A DNA stretch of 64,000 nt, from assembly GCF_036884655.1 (NCBI RefSeq), contig NC_088337.1, positions 30,099,001-30,163,000 of the forward strand, given 5' to 3'. The position numbers and the translations under genes were made by a program. This document shows positions 11,950-23,848 of this stretch, piece after piece. The number at the start of each line of letters is the position of its first letter. Positions within the stretch are counted from its first letter, which is position 1. This stretch comes from Musa acuminata AAA Group. Taxonomy: Eukaryota > Streptophyta > Magnoliopsida > Zingiberales > Musaceae. Below the pieces are notes generated by a model that was not told the origin of the DNA, searched no databases, and was given only the letters and a program-made list of their open reading frames with translations.

Positions 11950-14374
11950 TCACTCCCCTCCTCCTCCCCTTTCCTCGGCACTCTTCCAAACCCTCGAGCC
12001 AAGCAAGATCAAGATCCCACCTTTCTTCTCAGCCGCGCTCCACCGCGCCAAATAGATCAGATCTTGGAACTAAGATCCACAGACCTCTTCTCGTTCTTCC
12101 TTCTTTTATGCACGGAATGAACGGTAAAGGGTTTAGAGCAAAGAAACCAAGGTTGTCAGAGGAGGGACGGAAACTATTGGGTGAAGCTGGCAGTGGGGGC
12201 GGCGACGCGGTGGGGCCGGGTCAGAGGAGGAGTTGGTTTCTCCAGCGGAGGGAGCCGCCATCGGAAACAGTGATGGTTTTGACATTCTATGCCGGACTTC
12301 TTCTTCTGGGAAGCGAGCTGAGGAGAGGAGGGGGGAAGAAGGGAGAAGGGAGGGGAAGGAGGTTTTTTTGCCTTGGAGACAGCGGGGTGAGTGGAGGGGA
12401 TATAAAAAGATTTTGTCGTGTGGTTTTGACTTACGTATTTGACCTCAGTTATTTGGTAGGAAACGCGTTTCTCCTGGAATCGGAAAAGCGTGACCATATC
12501 ATCCTATCCTCGCACCCTGAAACCGTCTCATTTCTTGTGGAACGGAAAAGCGCGTTTCTTCATGTGATCAAGAGAGTATATTATTTGATTATTACTTGAC
12601 CTTCTTTTGTGTTGATTGAATCTCTTGGATCATTTCCTAAACTTAACCGAGTTCGAAATCTATCAGATATTGATAGCACCATTTCATACCTCAAACTGTT
12701 CGATCGACCATGTCACACAGTCACAGTAAGCAGGAGGCGATCCCATGAACAAGGGAAGAGGACACCACCACCATGCATCGTTTCCCGTATCGCATGCCGT
12801 TTCCGCAGGTACAGAAGGGCAGTTTGGTGATACAGGCCGTAAGAAGAAAGACGAGAGAGAGGAGTGATGCGGAGTGGAGTTAAAGATACGAGAAAGTGCA
12901 GAAGGAAGCAAACAAAGAACAGAAAAGAAATCCGAGGCAGCATTTAAGGAGGGGTTTCCCGTGGAGCGGCGCTGCCTTTAACGCGAGCCTGTGACTGTCT
13001 GCGCTACTTGTACAGTTGCCTTATCCTTCAGCTTCTCTCTTATGGCACACTTGACAAAGGACTCCATTACTCCAGCCAATTAAATTTCCAGAGTAAGAAG
13101 AAGAAGAAGAAGAAGAAGAAAGAGCATGGGTGCCATTGCGCCACGGTCTTTGCAATCAATGGAAGGGGAACAAAAGAAATGAAACACTAGAGATCACTGC
13201 ACCACCTGTTTCCTATCCTGCCTGTAGATTACTGTCAATAACAGCTACTTTTTATCTGTTAAGTTCTCCAAGCAACCTTAAGAATCAGCATGTTCTTCTT
13301 GTCCGAGTCTGGACTAACGCAAGCATGGTGGATGCTCAAAAGCAGGTGGTCGAGCTCGGTGCTGGCCTCCCGTTTGCATGGCTTTGGATTCCTGGGAAGT
13401 TGAACCTGCTGCCCCCATGTAGCGAACTGCAAACCTCACTGGAATATGAGGCACTAAGTCTACCCACAGTGGTCTCTAAAAAGCTGGCTCAGTAATTTCC
13501 AACACCATGAAAGCCACTGTCACAAAGAGTTCCCCAAATGCCTGCCTTCATAATAGTCATAATGTCATCACCAACCACTGCCAAAGCAGCCCAAGCTTTT
13601 ACATGGTAGAAAAATGCTGTTTAGATTGACTGAATTATACTGGAAAATTATCAACTAAATATCATATAGTCTCTCTCTCGACTCTAATGGAAATGATCCA
13701 CTCGTGAGGTTGTGAACATTAACACAGTAACAGTAAATTCTTTAGAGTGGCTGTAAATATCTACGTTTCTTTTTTTCTTGAAGATGATTTGTGTCAGGTA
13801 AGATTGAAAGAAGAAATGGTCATAAAAATTGGAAACTTTGGATCAAATATAAGCAATTTTTATTCATACTGTCTGTGTATATGACATGTTTAGTGATCAA
13901 AATACTAAAGAATATGTCAAATCACAATAAACATCGCATCAAATTTACTTTATGTAGTTAGAAATCTCGGTACACAAAGAACATGGTCTTCTTGCTACAA
14001 GTCATGTATAGTTTAATGCATAAGATTGATTCGTGGCCATGGAATTAAAAGAAGAGCAAATCCAACTTTGAAAAGATGCCCCCATCGACCATGGAAAGTG
14101 CACTCCATTTTGATGAGATAGATTCTCATGCATTATGGGGAGTACCATCAACTTCAAAAGTAGCACGTCTTTCTGTAAACCACAATCGTGATGCATGATG
14201 ATGACCAAGCCAAGCCAAGCCATCATCCAAAATAAGTTTGTGCCCGTCCTCCAAAAGCTACCACTCTATCTAAAGTAATGCACATCCAATTCGAGCATCA
14301 CACATGTTTATTAAAGAGCAAGAAGGGAAAGAAGAAATGAGAGGCGATGGAAAACGCAATGCTTCGGTCATTCG

Positions 14375-14378
<4 letters not shown>

Positions 14379-14444
<66 letters not shown>
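14379..14444. repeat. (AT)n microsatellite, 66 bp
   Basis: Uninterrupted AT dinucleotide run, likely length-polymorphic. Confidence 0.95.
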
Positions 14445-14446
<2 letters not shown>

Positions 14447-14781
14447 TTATAAAAGGTTCGATATATTTATATCTCCTCTCTAATCTAATCGAGTTAGGCT
14501 CGGCGGAAAATGGATAAGAATATAAATCTAACTTTGTATCCTACTTTAAGAACATCTTAAAGATTTAATTAAATGAATATAAATTCTAAAAATTTAGATT
14601 GTTAGATAACATAAAAAAAAATAATCTTGATGTGTAATCTCATAAATATCTGGCTTAAGAATCATAAATGACGTCAATAACTTATAGATTAGATCAAGAA
14701 AATTATGATAATCCATTTATTCTCATATTTATCTCCTCCTCATTATTATAATATTAGATCATGTAATTAGTTTCATTAATC

Positions 14782-14783
<2 letters not shown>

Positions 14784-14841
<58 letters not shown>
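14784..14841. repeat. (TA)n microsatellite, about 58 bp
   Basis: Uninterrupted TA dinucleotide run about 340 bp after the previous one, with AT-rich sequence between them. Confidence 0.95.
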
Positions 14842-14842
<1 letters not shown>

Positions 14843-16393
14843 AGTGGAGGAGATTATAATATCCAATATATAAGTATAAGATTATAATATTTGATTATTC
14901 TCATGTTTATTTGTTCATTGCAATAATAATAACAAATTATTTATAATTAAGAAAAAAGAATCTTTATCAAGAAACTCTATCCAATGCATCTGTGGATGAA
15001 AATTAAAAGGAGGATATCATAATATCTTAATTTGTATCCATGAACTTCTGATCCAGCAACTCAATAGTGTGATTACTTAATCAAGCAAACAAGATGATCA
15101 TAATCCAGTGATTCACATAAAAAAAGAAAAAAAATGTCTATATAGGGGGATAGGGAGAGAGAGAAGGGAGTCCCTTTGTAAAGCCTGCCTTGTAACTTTT
15201 ATGTTGACTTTTTCCCCCCATAAAGCCTGACAGGCTCTCAGGCTCAGGAAATGAGAGTAAGACCCCACAATGGAGAGCACCTGCAGTGCCATTATCTCCC
15301 TCCTCCACCTCCCTTTCTTCCTCATCGCACCTTACCACAACTGGAGGCTAAGTGTTTCAAGCATATATGCTGCTCTTAAAAGCAGGAATGAGATGCAGCA
15401 TTGTTCTTGGTCCCTCCTCCATGTAGCCTTGTGGTGGAGAGGATGATGTGTGTAGCTTTATCACTTGAAAAGAGATGGCCCTTTTCCTTTTGGAAAGAGG
15501 CCTTTTGTGGAGTCCAGTCCTGGGTGGGAACAGCAACCTCCACTCAGCTACCCAACTTGACCTTAGTTGAAGGTAGATATCTTCATTGGAATCTCATCTG
15601 AGTCAGAGAGAGAGAGAGAGAGAGAGAAGATATGTGTGTGTATTAGATACAGATTAATGTAATGATTTTATTCTAAAGTTGTCTTCTTGTGATTAAAATA
15701 AAAAAATAATGTAGTCATTCACTCAGTTCATTGAACCAACTTCTTTTCATGCATAAACTATATAACTAATGATTAGTCTATAAAAGGAGAAGGCACTTTT
15801 TTGCAGCAGCCACCACTGAGTTTTCTAGGCTCTCATTACATATACATCTTTCTGATGACAAGTTAGCTCTGGTTCATAATTCCTCTTTCTACATACTTGG
15901 AAATGAATTTGTTACTGCCATGAGGTCCCTCTTCTAAAATTCATTATAGATGCCATGAGGATTTTACACAAAATCTTTGCATGTGATCTATTTTCATATG
16001 ATTCTGTGGCTGAGTTGAACATAAATTAACATCATTAGTATAGAAAAAAACTGATGATGATGATGAATCTTAACAGTTCATTGTTATGAATTGACATGGG
16101 CTGATTGAGCTTTTCTTCTTCATGAATGGATATAGTGAGAATAGTAGAAACCTTATCCCCTTATAAAAGCATCTTACAGTTTCACATTGATTCAAACAAA
16201 TAAATGGCAACGTCAGGAAGAGAGAGCAATAAGAACATTCTGCAAGAGACTTGGATCTCAAGCCATCACATTGATTCAAATACTTGATATAGTAGCAGAC
16301 AAGAGAACATGGTGGTCACATGTCTTCTCCACCAGCTTGAAGGCGCCATACGTACATTCTTATGTGGTGTCCCTCTCCTTATGTAATGCCATT

Positions 16394-19358
16394 TTATGGG
16401 GACAGAGGAAGGAAGCCATGATTGAGAGTTGCACGCCATACCTTGTCAATGTCGTTCAGAGTTCCACCAGACTCGTGCAAATCCCATTCTTCCAGTGCAT
16501 GCACGATTCCAGCTATGCGCCATGCACTCATCACTCTTCTTGGCAGCCAATTCTGTGGAAAATGCAAGATGCAGATTGAGGTAAGCATGCATATGAAACA
16601 GCAATAGATCTTGGCTCGCAATTTGCAAGATGAAATCAGGGATGAAAGATCTGTCTCACCTCGCAGGTGTGCATGTTCTCGAGCGTCCTGGGCACAGCCA
16701 TGGCTGGAGTCATTTGGTAAGCACAGTCTTCGTGTGTTTTCTTAACAGGGAACTGTGAGAATGGAATGAAGCATGTCCCACTTGAGGCTTTTCTTTGATC
16801 TTGATCCGTCAATCCCTCTCCCACCAACCACACCTGACGAGGGATACAAAATGGCAAAGCAAAGGATGCAACCAAGAAGTTATTCCTCCGCTGTGGCTCT
16901 CAAAAGTGGATTCCATGGAAAGAGAAATGTACTTTAGGAGTGTAATATGATAGAAGATAAGATTTCCCCAACTTGATAGAGGATAAGATTTCCCCAATTA
17001 TATGAGGAAATCTCTCTATTCCGTTTATTCTGTTGAGGAAAATCCTTCCTCCTAATCTGTATAAATAGGAGAGGGAAAATGTTAATAGATTCAAGCTAAA
17101 GCTTCTTCAACTTCTGTACTTTTTCGATAAAGCTTCTTATCTTCTATTCTTTCTATGGGCTGCTAAATTGGTTGCCACGCATAACTTCAGTGCCACAAAC
17201 TCTTCTCTTCGAACTACTATTACCTGTTACAAGTTTAACTCATGTTAAGGAAGAGATTAAAAGTCATTGCCATGTCTTGATTGGTTTCAGTAGCTTATGT
17301 ACCTTTGTCCCTCTTTGGCATAATGCCAATGCTATGGCACAAGATGTCTTGGAAGGTTTTCCTCTCAGCAAAACACGATCAGTCCCTGCAGGAATACTAT
17401 GAAGCACAACTGCAACTGCTAAACCACTCCCATCAACAATTTTTATCTTTAAATTTGGGTGCTTCTGAAGGTAAACTTCACCACATCGGTTCAGTTCTTC
17501 ACTCTGACACAACATCATTTATTTAAGGACTCAGTGTTCTTTCTAATGGTAAAAAGATGAGCAATGGAAGTACATTACCTGGTTTAAGAGTCCTAAACTA
17601 ACAACTATGGCTCCTTTCCCTTCTGCCACTATGATGGCATTCTCAATCAAGTTATTGATCACCTCCTTTTCCTTTGATACTAAAAGAACAAGATTATGAG
17701 CCAGTTAGCCTTCCTTCATTAAATGCAATTAATTGAGATAACAATTATACCTGAAAACTAAACCGAGGTACTATCCACGTCTGTATTTGAAGCTCCTTCA
17801 ACCTATGTCTTTCCAAACTGAAGGCTGAGCCAGATATGCAGGTTAGAAGCAATACTGCATAGCTCAATGGCCACGCCAACCACAGGAAAAGTCTTGGAGC
17901 AAAAGCCAATGCGCAGGTGGTAGATGGACTGCAATGTTGTGAGATGAGTCAGGTGGACGACATTGGGCGTCTCTTCTTTTCCTTTGAGCGAATTCTTGTA
18001 CAGCTTCTCTGTTGACATGTCCATGGTGCCATCGATGTAGTCATAGAGTGGCATGAACAGTCAGTAGTTGGTCCAAAACTGTGTGTGGTGAAGAGAATGG
18101 TACCTGAAAGACAATGATTGTTTGAAGTCAGTAATCTGCACTATCTATCGATATGAAGTAAGATAATATGCTTCTTCTGATCACAGCTCATGGTAAGGAG
18201 ACATACGATGGGGTGTACATGAGGTACTTGAGAAGAGGAAAAGCCTCAAACATCCATAATGGGACCAACTCGATGTTGCAGTGCTCCATGTAGTTCATGG
18301 AATCGACATACGTCAAGTATCCCACAACTGCTGTTATGCAAGCACTTCGAGTGCATGCCATACAAAAGAATGGCAAAGCGAAGAGCAAAAAGTAGGATAA
18401 TTCTTCAATAAATGGATGAATTACAGCTGCAAAGACCAGAATTAAGAAAGATTAGCATGATTAAGCAAGATTAATAGAACAAGTTGGGCACTAACTATTA
18501 TCCTGAAGTTACAGTTTGGTGCATTTATTTAGGAAAACTTTGATTTCTTTAATTCAATTCAAAACGAAGAATCTAAATGAAGGGATTCATCATGATCTTG
18601 CTGTTTACTTACATGATATTAGCTCGGTGACGACAGAGGCATGGTGACGGGAGTGATAACGAGCATACAGGTGGTGATGGTGCAGAGCTCGGTGCAGCCA
18701 GTAATAGAGGAACTCCACAGGACCGATGTGGACAAGCCTAGAAATAAGAACTCCTTTGACGTCCCACCAAGGCAAATGCGAGCCACCGGGTACGTAAAGA
18801 GTTGGAGAGGTAGAAGATGATTCCATTTAGAATGATATGGTCATCCCTGTCGATGTGCATCATCATAGCGGTCAGGAGTCGGCACATTAGTGTTTGTAAT
18901 GCCCCCAAGATCAGATAAAAGATAATAAATAAATGAAAGAGAGAGAGACCAGATCATCTGTCGATCCACTTGGTCGAACTCGATGGCTTTGTCGACGATG
19001 AGATGCTTGCTTCTTACGGTCTGGAAGCGAGCCAAGTTGATCCAGAGTTGTGTGCGAGCCTCAGTAGCAGCGCGAAGATGATGAGGAACCGCGATAGGTC
19101 CCTCTCTCCTTCCTCCTTCGTCAGGTACGAGTGCGTGCTATGAACCACCCAAGGAACCAATATCGAGTACGGCAAACAAGCACGACAAAGATGAGAAGGG
19201 TACGTTCAAGAACGTCCAAGCTCCAAAATGATCTCCAGTAGTGTAGCTTACTCTAAATGGCATTGGAATGGGAGATACATGTATGTATACACACAGACCT
19301 CGAAGTTGCTCAGCCTTTGCCACGGCCATTCAGTAAGGAAACCTGGCCTGGAAGCCAT
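16394..19358 (-). pseudogene. CER1-like very-long-chain aldehyde decarbonylase (wax alkane synthesis), decayed
   Basis: Minus-strand exons correspond in order to the whole CER1 family: MASRPGFLTEWPWQRLSNF (19358-19299); VVHSTHSYLTKEEGERDL and IVDKAIEFDQVDRQ (about 19169-18950); LHRALHHHHLYARYHSRHH with the His-rich hydroxylase motifs (18846-18613); MEHCNIELVPLW (18426-18207); SLHHTQFWTNY and VVHLTHLTT (18103-17751); then EGKGAIVVSLGLLNQ, ELNRCGEVYLQKHP, VWLVGEGLTDQDQ and finally NWLPRRVMSAWRIAGI ending at 16394. Functional CER1 makes cuticular alkanes in the ER. Lesions seen: the expected intron-1 acceptor AG reads CG at 19171-19170; frameshifts near 19050, near 18794 and at the T-run complementary to 17901-17904; an in-frame TGA at 18063-18061; and an LTR-like insert around 16935-17155. 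A family-length product cannot be read. Assembly errors could explain single lesions but hardly all. Confidence 0.85.
16935..17157 (+). mobile_element. Probable solo LTR (copia-like) inserted in the CER1-like pseudogene
   Basis: About 220 bp not explained by CER1 homology lies between the exon ending near TNLAAH and the exon starting VWLVGEGL. On the plus strand it begins near TGTAATATGATAG, has a 15-bp sequence GATAAGATTTCCCCA twice (about 16957 and 16983) and a TATA-like TATAAATAGGAG near 17061, then a T/C-rich stretch, as in LTR promoters. I could not find a convincing target-site duplication, so ends are approximate and an old degenerated MITE or part of the native intron remains possible. 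Confidence 0.45.
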
Positions 19359-19439
19359 CCTACGACTCCCCTCTCCTTCCTCTCTTGTTCTCTCGATCAC
19401 TGCTGCAGTGGATAGCCCCTCACTCCTGCAATGCTGCTC

Positions 19440-19446
19440 ATTTATA
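19440..19446 (-). promoter_or_regulatory. TATA box of the CER1-like pseudogene
   Basis: Minus-strand CTATAAATGAG lies about 85 bp upstream of the ATG at 19358, a typical plant TATA position. The promoter core thus looks preserved although the coding part is broken. Confidence 0.5.
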
Positions 19447-19953
19447 GACAAAGGAGATGGACAGACACGGGAGGATGGCCACGCCATGTGCGAAACGAAA
19501 GACAAATCTGTGCACATTTTCAATTCCGTGCACACAATGTGCTCGATCAAAGGTATCAATGAGCAGGAAAGTGTCTCAATGAGCAGGCGAAGAATGCGAT
19601 TACACACATTAAAAGATGTCACTCAGTGGATTGATTGTATTGGCAGCTAGGAAACCAGAGTAAATGCTTTGAACGGTGATCCAAAGTAGAACACAAGTCG
19701 TTCGAATTAAAACGTGTCAGAGTGGGACGTACAGGAACAGACCGAAGCCCGTGGACCGTGTCCGGGTCATGCCGTCTGATCTCTGATGACCCATTCCTGC
19801 ACTCAATATCCTATAAAGTAGCAATGCAGTAGACTTTAGGGTATAGGCATCGATGCCTACATAAACTCAGAAGAACCGTGCAACACATGTTCCAGAAGTA
19901 CAGTCACGTACTCTAGTGAGTGTTAAAATGGAGTTGGCATGTAAAAGGAATTC

Positions 19954-19956
<3 letters not shown>

Positions 19957-20027
<71 letters not shown>
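19957..20027. repeat. (AT)n microsatellite, 71 bp
   Basis: Uninterrupted AT dinucleotide run. Confidence 0.95.
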
Positions 20028-20030
<3 letters not shown>

Positions 20031-20939
20031 CATTTCTCAAACGCTACCCTCATTTTTTTAACAGTATTCCTAATTTAAAACATATTTAAATTATCCATAA
20101 AAAATAATTTCACTTGTTATCATGTTTTTGGCTTGTTATAAAATTTTGGCTATCAAAATAAAAACACTATAAAATCTATTTAAAAAATAATATAAATAAT
20201 TAAAATAAAATTTTAATATCAACCAAATTAACTACAAGCCTATAATTATGATACTATGATAATCTATGAGAAATGACGACCAAAGAGATAATGTTACTTA
20301 CAAGTGTTTTTTAGTAACGTTTATAATATTTTTCATTACATCAATAAAACACTGTAAATTTTATTAAAAAAAACACTATAAATGAGTCACATAAAAACAT
20401 TATAATAGTTGAAAATTGGTTTTAAAATGAGCGAAAAACATGATGGAAATTTTTTTAAAAGATATTTTGAGTATTTTTAAATTAAAAATATTATTTTAGA
20501 AAAAAAATAAAAATAAAAGAGTGAGTCGAGAGTAGGGAAAGCCGCTTAGGGCCACCTCCAGTTTGGCTTATATTACCGGCCGCCAGATCTTGAACCGAAT
20601 CAAAGGCTCGGTTCGGTTCGGTCCGGTTCGAGTGCAATAGATCGACCCGTTTCCTTTGTCGATTAGTCGAGTCCTGCTCACAGCTTTCACCCATAAATGA
20701 AGCGAGTGCAAAGCTATTTCTAAGCATCAGATGGAGAATCATGGCAAGTAGCTAAAGATGGAGATCAGCTTGTTTCAACATTAACTTGTGTCCATCAGAA
20801 TGAAGCACAGACAAATCATTGAAACAATTGAAATGATTCACAGATGAATGACCCCTATAAACTTGGCAAAGTTGGCTTTTGAAGAGTGTCCCATCAGCTC
20901 ATCGGCTCTATATGTTACAGCGAGCCAAAGCTCTGCCAT

Positions 20940-22198
20940 CTACAAGTCATCTTTTACCCATTCATACCGGCCAGGCAGCGGATGCTCGGTTACAGGATCG
21001 AAGTTGTACCTTCAAATAAGATCAAAGGGAAAGAAGTGTGAGGAACATCTGCAATGTGGTGGATCGAATCATAATTGTGAGGAACATCTATAGAAAGGCG
21101 TACCTTTCTAAAAATATTCGTTGTTGGAGTTGCTCTGCAGCAGCAAAAAACTCTTCCATCTCATGAGCAGTAGGGCTGCTCTGCTTAACAGTGACTGCTG
21201 AAATGGTAGATCTGCTTGTAGGATCTCGGTCCCTAATCAAACTGCAAGGTATGGTCTCCCTATCATAGCTGAAACCAACACAAAATTCTCACTTAATCAT
21301 ATGAACTTTTAATGTCTTTCGAATACTATGAATTCAGATAAAACATTGTCAAAGGCAAGTTCACAAGAAAAAGTTCATAGAGAAACTAGAAAGATGGTTC
21401 ATTTTAAGTCAGTTTTGGTTGTACAAATTGGATACTGACTTCCACTAGCAGGAAGACAGCAAGTGAATAAATTCTAATACCAAGAAAGAAATGTAAAGGC
21501 AGATGGTTCAAATTCAAAGAACTACTGAAGTAGCAGAAAGAAAAAGGAGATGAACTAATTTCAGGTTAATATTTCTATCAGCATAGGCAATCTAGAGAAA
21601 TATGTCCCGACAGTACAAACATCAGATAATGACAGGACATTACAAACAGAAATGCTTCCACAATAAATGATGATAGAAAGAGAAGGAAAACGATATACTT
21701 CCACGAGAAAACATAGACAGAGACATATCATTGGAAGTAACATCAAGTCCTGACCTCGAAAGATGATTCAAGAAAGAAAACAGACAAAACAAACAAATGA
21801 AAGTATAATGGGAAGAACAAAAGACGAAAAGGTTCGTTTTTTACCCAAAATTTTAGCGAAACCCACCTGTCCCTCGCACCGGACTCCAAAATAGTCTCCC
21901 TGAATGACACCTCGGTATCCGCTGCAACCGCCGAGCACCTGCTCGTCGAGACGGACCCCGGTGACCGAAAATCCACCCTCGGGTCAGGGCCAGGCTTCTC
22001 GGAGTTGCATGAGGGAGGGGGCGAGAGGGGCTTCTCGAGGCGGCGGCTCCGGAGCTCGAGGTAGGCGCGGGACGAGTCTTGGGCGGTGGCCGCGGCGAGG
22101 GACCGGGCACGCGTGCGGACGCCGAGGGAGGAGTGGTGGGACACCTCCATGACGGCGGCCTCGCCGGAGACCTTGGCTTTTCTAAGATACTTGCCCAT
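20940..22198 (-). CDS. KRP: Cyclin-dependent kinase inhibitor, KRP/ICK family
   Basis: Three exons on the minus strand, 22198-21867, 21268-21104 and 21009-20940, joined in frame (phases 2 and 2) to give 188 residues. The N-terminus [20 protein letters not shown] and the following [11 protein letters not shown] and [12 protein letters not shown] are classic KRP motifs. The C-terminal cyclin/CDK-binding region reads [14 protein letters not shown] (from about residue 147) and [20 protein letters not shown] (from residue 167). KRPs act in the nucleus, bind CDKA-cyclin D complexes and restrain the G1/S transition and cell proliferation. Length matches the family (about 180-260). The upstream in-frame ATG at 22345 was rejected because MGKY is the conserved start. 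No lesions seen. Confidence 0.94.
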
Positions 22199-22372
22199 CT
22201 CCTGTACCTCTTGTTCTCTACACTGCGCATATGCTATGGAAAGAACGAAAAGGAGCAGAGGGGACTCGGTGGCGGAGGGAAAAAGGGGGAAAGGAGATGA
22301 GTTTTGAAGGCCAAAGAGGAGCGACGAGGAAGTGTAAAATGACATCTTTACCCCGGAAAATTTTTGAGCTCT

Positions 22373-22392
22373 TTAAATATTTGCTTTAAATA
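22373..22392 (-). promoter_or_regulatory. KRP: Possible TATA region of the KRP gene
   Basis: Minus-strand TATTTAAAGCAAATATTTAA lies about 180 bp upstream of the KRP ATG, compatible with a TATA element and a leader of roughly 150 nt. AT-rich background makes this uncertain. Confidence 0.3.
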
Positions 22393-23513
22393 GTAATAAG
22401 TTTTACACGTTAATCAAGCAAGTAATCATCGATCGATATCTCGAATGTCATGGGGCTTTCCCGCCAATGATACCGCAGTACTTGCCAGATTCCCGCCAAA
22501 ATCAACATGTGAATCGGAGGTATTCTCGAGACGCTGCAGGCACATCTTCCATAGTTTCCTGTTAAGCTAAAAGGCATCAAACACCGCAGAAATCTCATCC
22601 TCATTTTGCTAGGAGGAGTAGAGCGAGAGAGTTTCTCCCAGCTTTCACAAATTCCAATCACATTCCTGCTGGATACGGCGACGACACGTTCCGATGGCCA
22701 ATGAGAGGCAGCGGAGGAAGAATCTCCGTACGAAGCACTTCCCGATGAGCTCTCGAGAGTGCGGTGAGTTCGTTCATCCACCAATAGAGGGAGGGAGAGA
22801 GACGACGAAGGCCGAGTCCTTTTCAGGGGGGGGGTCAGAGAGGGAACAGTAGGTCCACGAATGGAGGACAAAAGACCGACCCTTCACTGACGCTGCAACA
22901 GTTCCCAAGTGCAGCAATGGTGGATTCGAACTTTTTCCTCGTCCCAGTGTTAGGGTTCGCTGTGAGATCAGCTTGGCACTTTCTCGTGGGTGGCGGAGGC
23001 ATAGGCATAGCCCACACGATAAGGAGTTCCCACGAAAGCTTTCTTCTTTCACTCTGACTCACATCAACTGTTTGCCGCAGCTCCAGCTTTCATGCATGAT
23101 GGTTGCTACGGACAACACGTTGCTTTCCTGATGCAAGTGCAAGGAATGCTGCTATAATTACTGCTCACGATATGCATGTCTTTTGTATTCAGATGAAAGA
23201 TCAAAAAGAAGAGCGACAACCAATGTTCAAAGGGGAATGTTGATAGTTCTATGAGATTAAGGATCTCAGTCGATAATCATGTCGCATAAACAGTTCATTT
23301 AATATAAAATATCTAAAAACACTTCTTGTATCATAAAATATTTTCTAGTGGAATCAGTTATAAAAATAATTTCTTCTTTCTTTTGACTTAAGTATCGTCG
23401 TTTTCGAAAACTCCATCTAACTTTCATCATTTTAGGCATATGAGATTCCTTGGTTACACTCGAAGAACAGATCCGATCAAAATTAACGAACAAAGAGATT
23501 ATAAAAGAGTGTT

Positions 23514-23609
<96 letters not shown>

Positions 23610-23848
23610 AAGTGAGCTTTATATATCTTTTAGGTAAAACTTCACATTTTTGGGGAATGTTTTCCTGTTTTTGGAAATGGGAAGAGACTCTACCAAGCCA
23701 AACTAATGAGAGGAGCTAACTTTAGGCCCATGAAAGACCCAACTGTTAGGGTGGTTGTTTACATACCATTCATGGGCCGAAAGAAGGCCCAATTTGCCGT
23801 TTAATTGGCTTCGTCACATTGACACGGTGAGTCGAAAGCGAGGTGGGT
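22393..23848. other. Spacer between divergent KRP and plus-strand small-protein gene
   Basis: A 1.6-kb intergenic region between divergently transcribed genes. Bases 22480-23080 are moderately GC-rich and give open frames on both strands, none of which I recognise. A 92-bp (TA)n run lies at 23517-23608. The region nearest 23849 should hold the promoter and leader of the downstream gene. Confidence 0.45.
23517..23608. repeat. (TA)n microsatellite, about 92 bp
   Basis: Longest uninterrupted TA run in the window. Confidence 0.95.

Larger units (their letters stand above)
11950..16393. other. Long spacer upstream of WAV3-like gene, rich in simple repeats
   Basis: Bases 11950-12600 are GC-rich and should contain the WAV3-like 5' UTR and promoter; the plus-strand open frame there is antisense shadow. 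The rest has no recognisable gene. It carries a GAA run near 13096-13120, two long (AT)n runs (listed separately) and a (GA)n at about 15605-15628. Small open frames around 13130-13495 and 14002-14226 match no family. Confidence 0.5.
19359..20939. other. Spacer between CER1-like pseudogene and KRP gene
   Basis: Apart from the TATA box above and the (AT)n run at 19957-20027, nothing coding is visible. Bases 20040-20520 are very AT-rich. Around 20580-20640 there is a short array of CGGTTC-type motifs, a low-complexity pattern that recurs near 60060-60150. Confidence 0.45.

Noticed and set aside
11916..12599. Plus-strand 227-codon open frame over the WAV3-like 5' region
   Set aside because: Antisense to the GC-rich first exon and leader of the WAV3-like gene; low-complexity Ser/Arg/Gly content and no family resemblance. 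A plus-strand GATATAAAAAG near 12399 is not followed by a recognisable gene.
13130..13495. Plus-strand 121-codon frame
   Set aside because: No recognisable domain; the context is AT-rich spacer. It could be a noncoding transcript but nothing supports it.
15120..15340. Possible small-RNA precursor with CCTGACAGGCTCTCAGGCTC
   Set aside because: I compared it with the common plant miRNA families from memory and found no match; the local inverted pairing is short and imperfect.
22410..22871. Minus-strand 153-codon frame upstream of KRP
   Set aside because: Ser/Arg/Pro-rich with no recognised motif and overlapping frames on both strands; most likely promoter or leader sequence with balanced composition.
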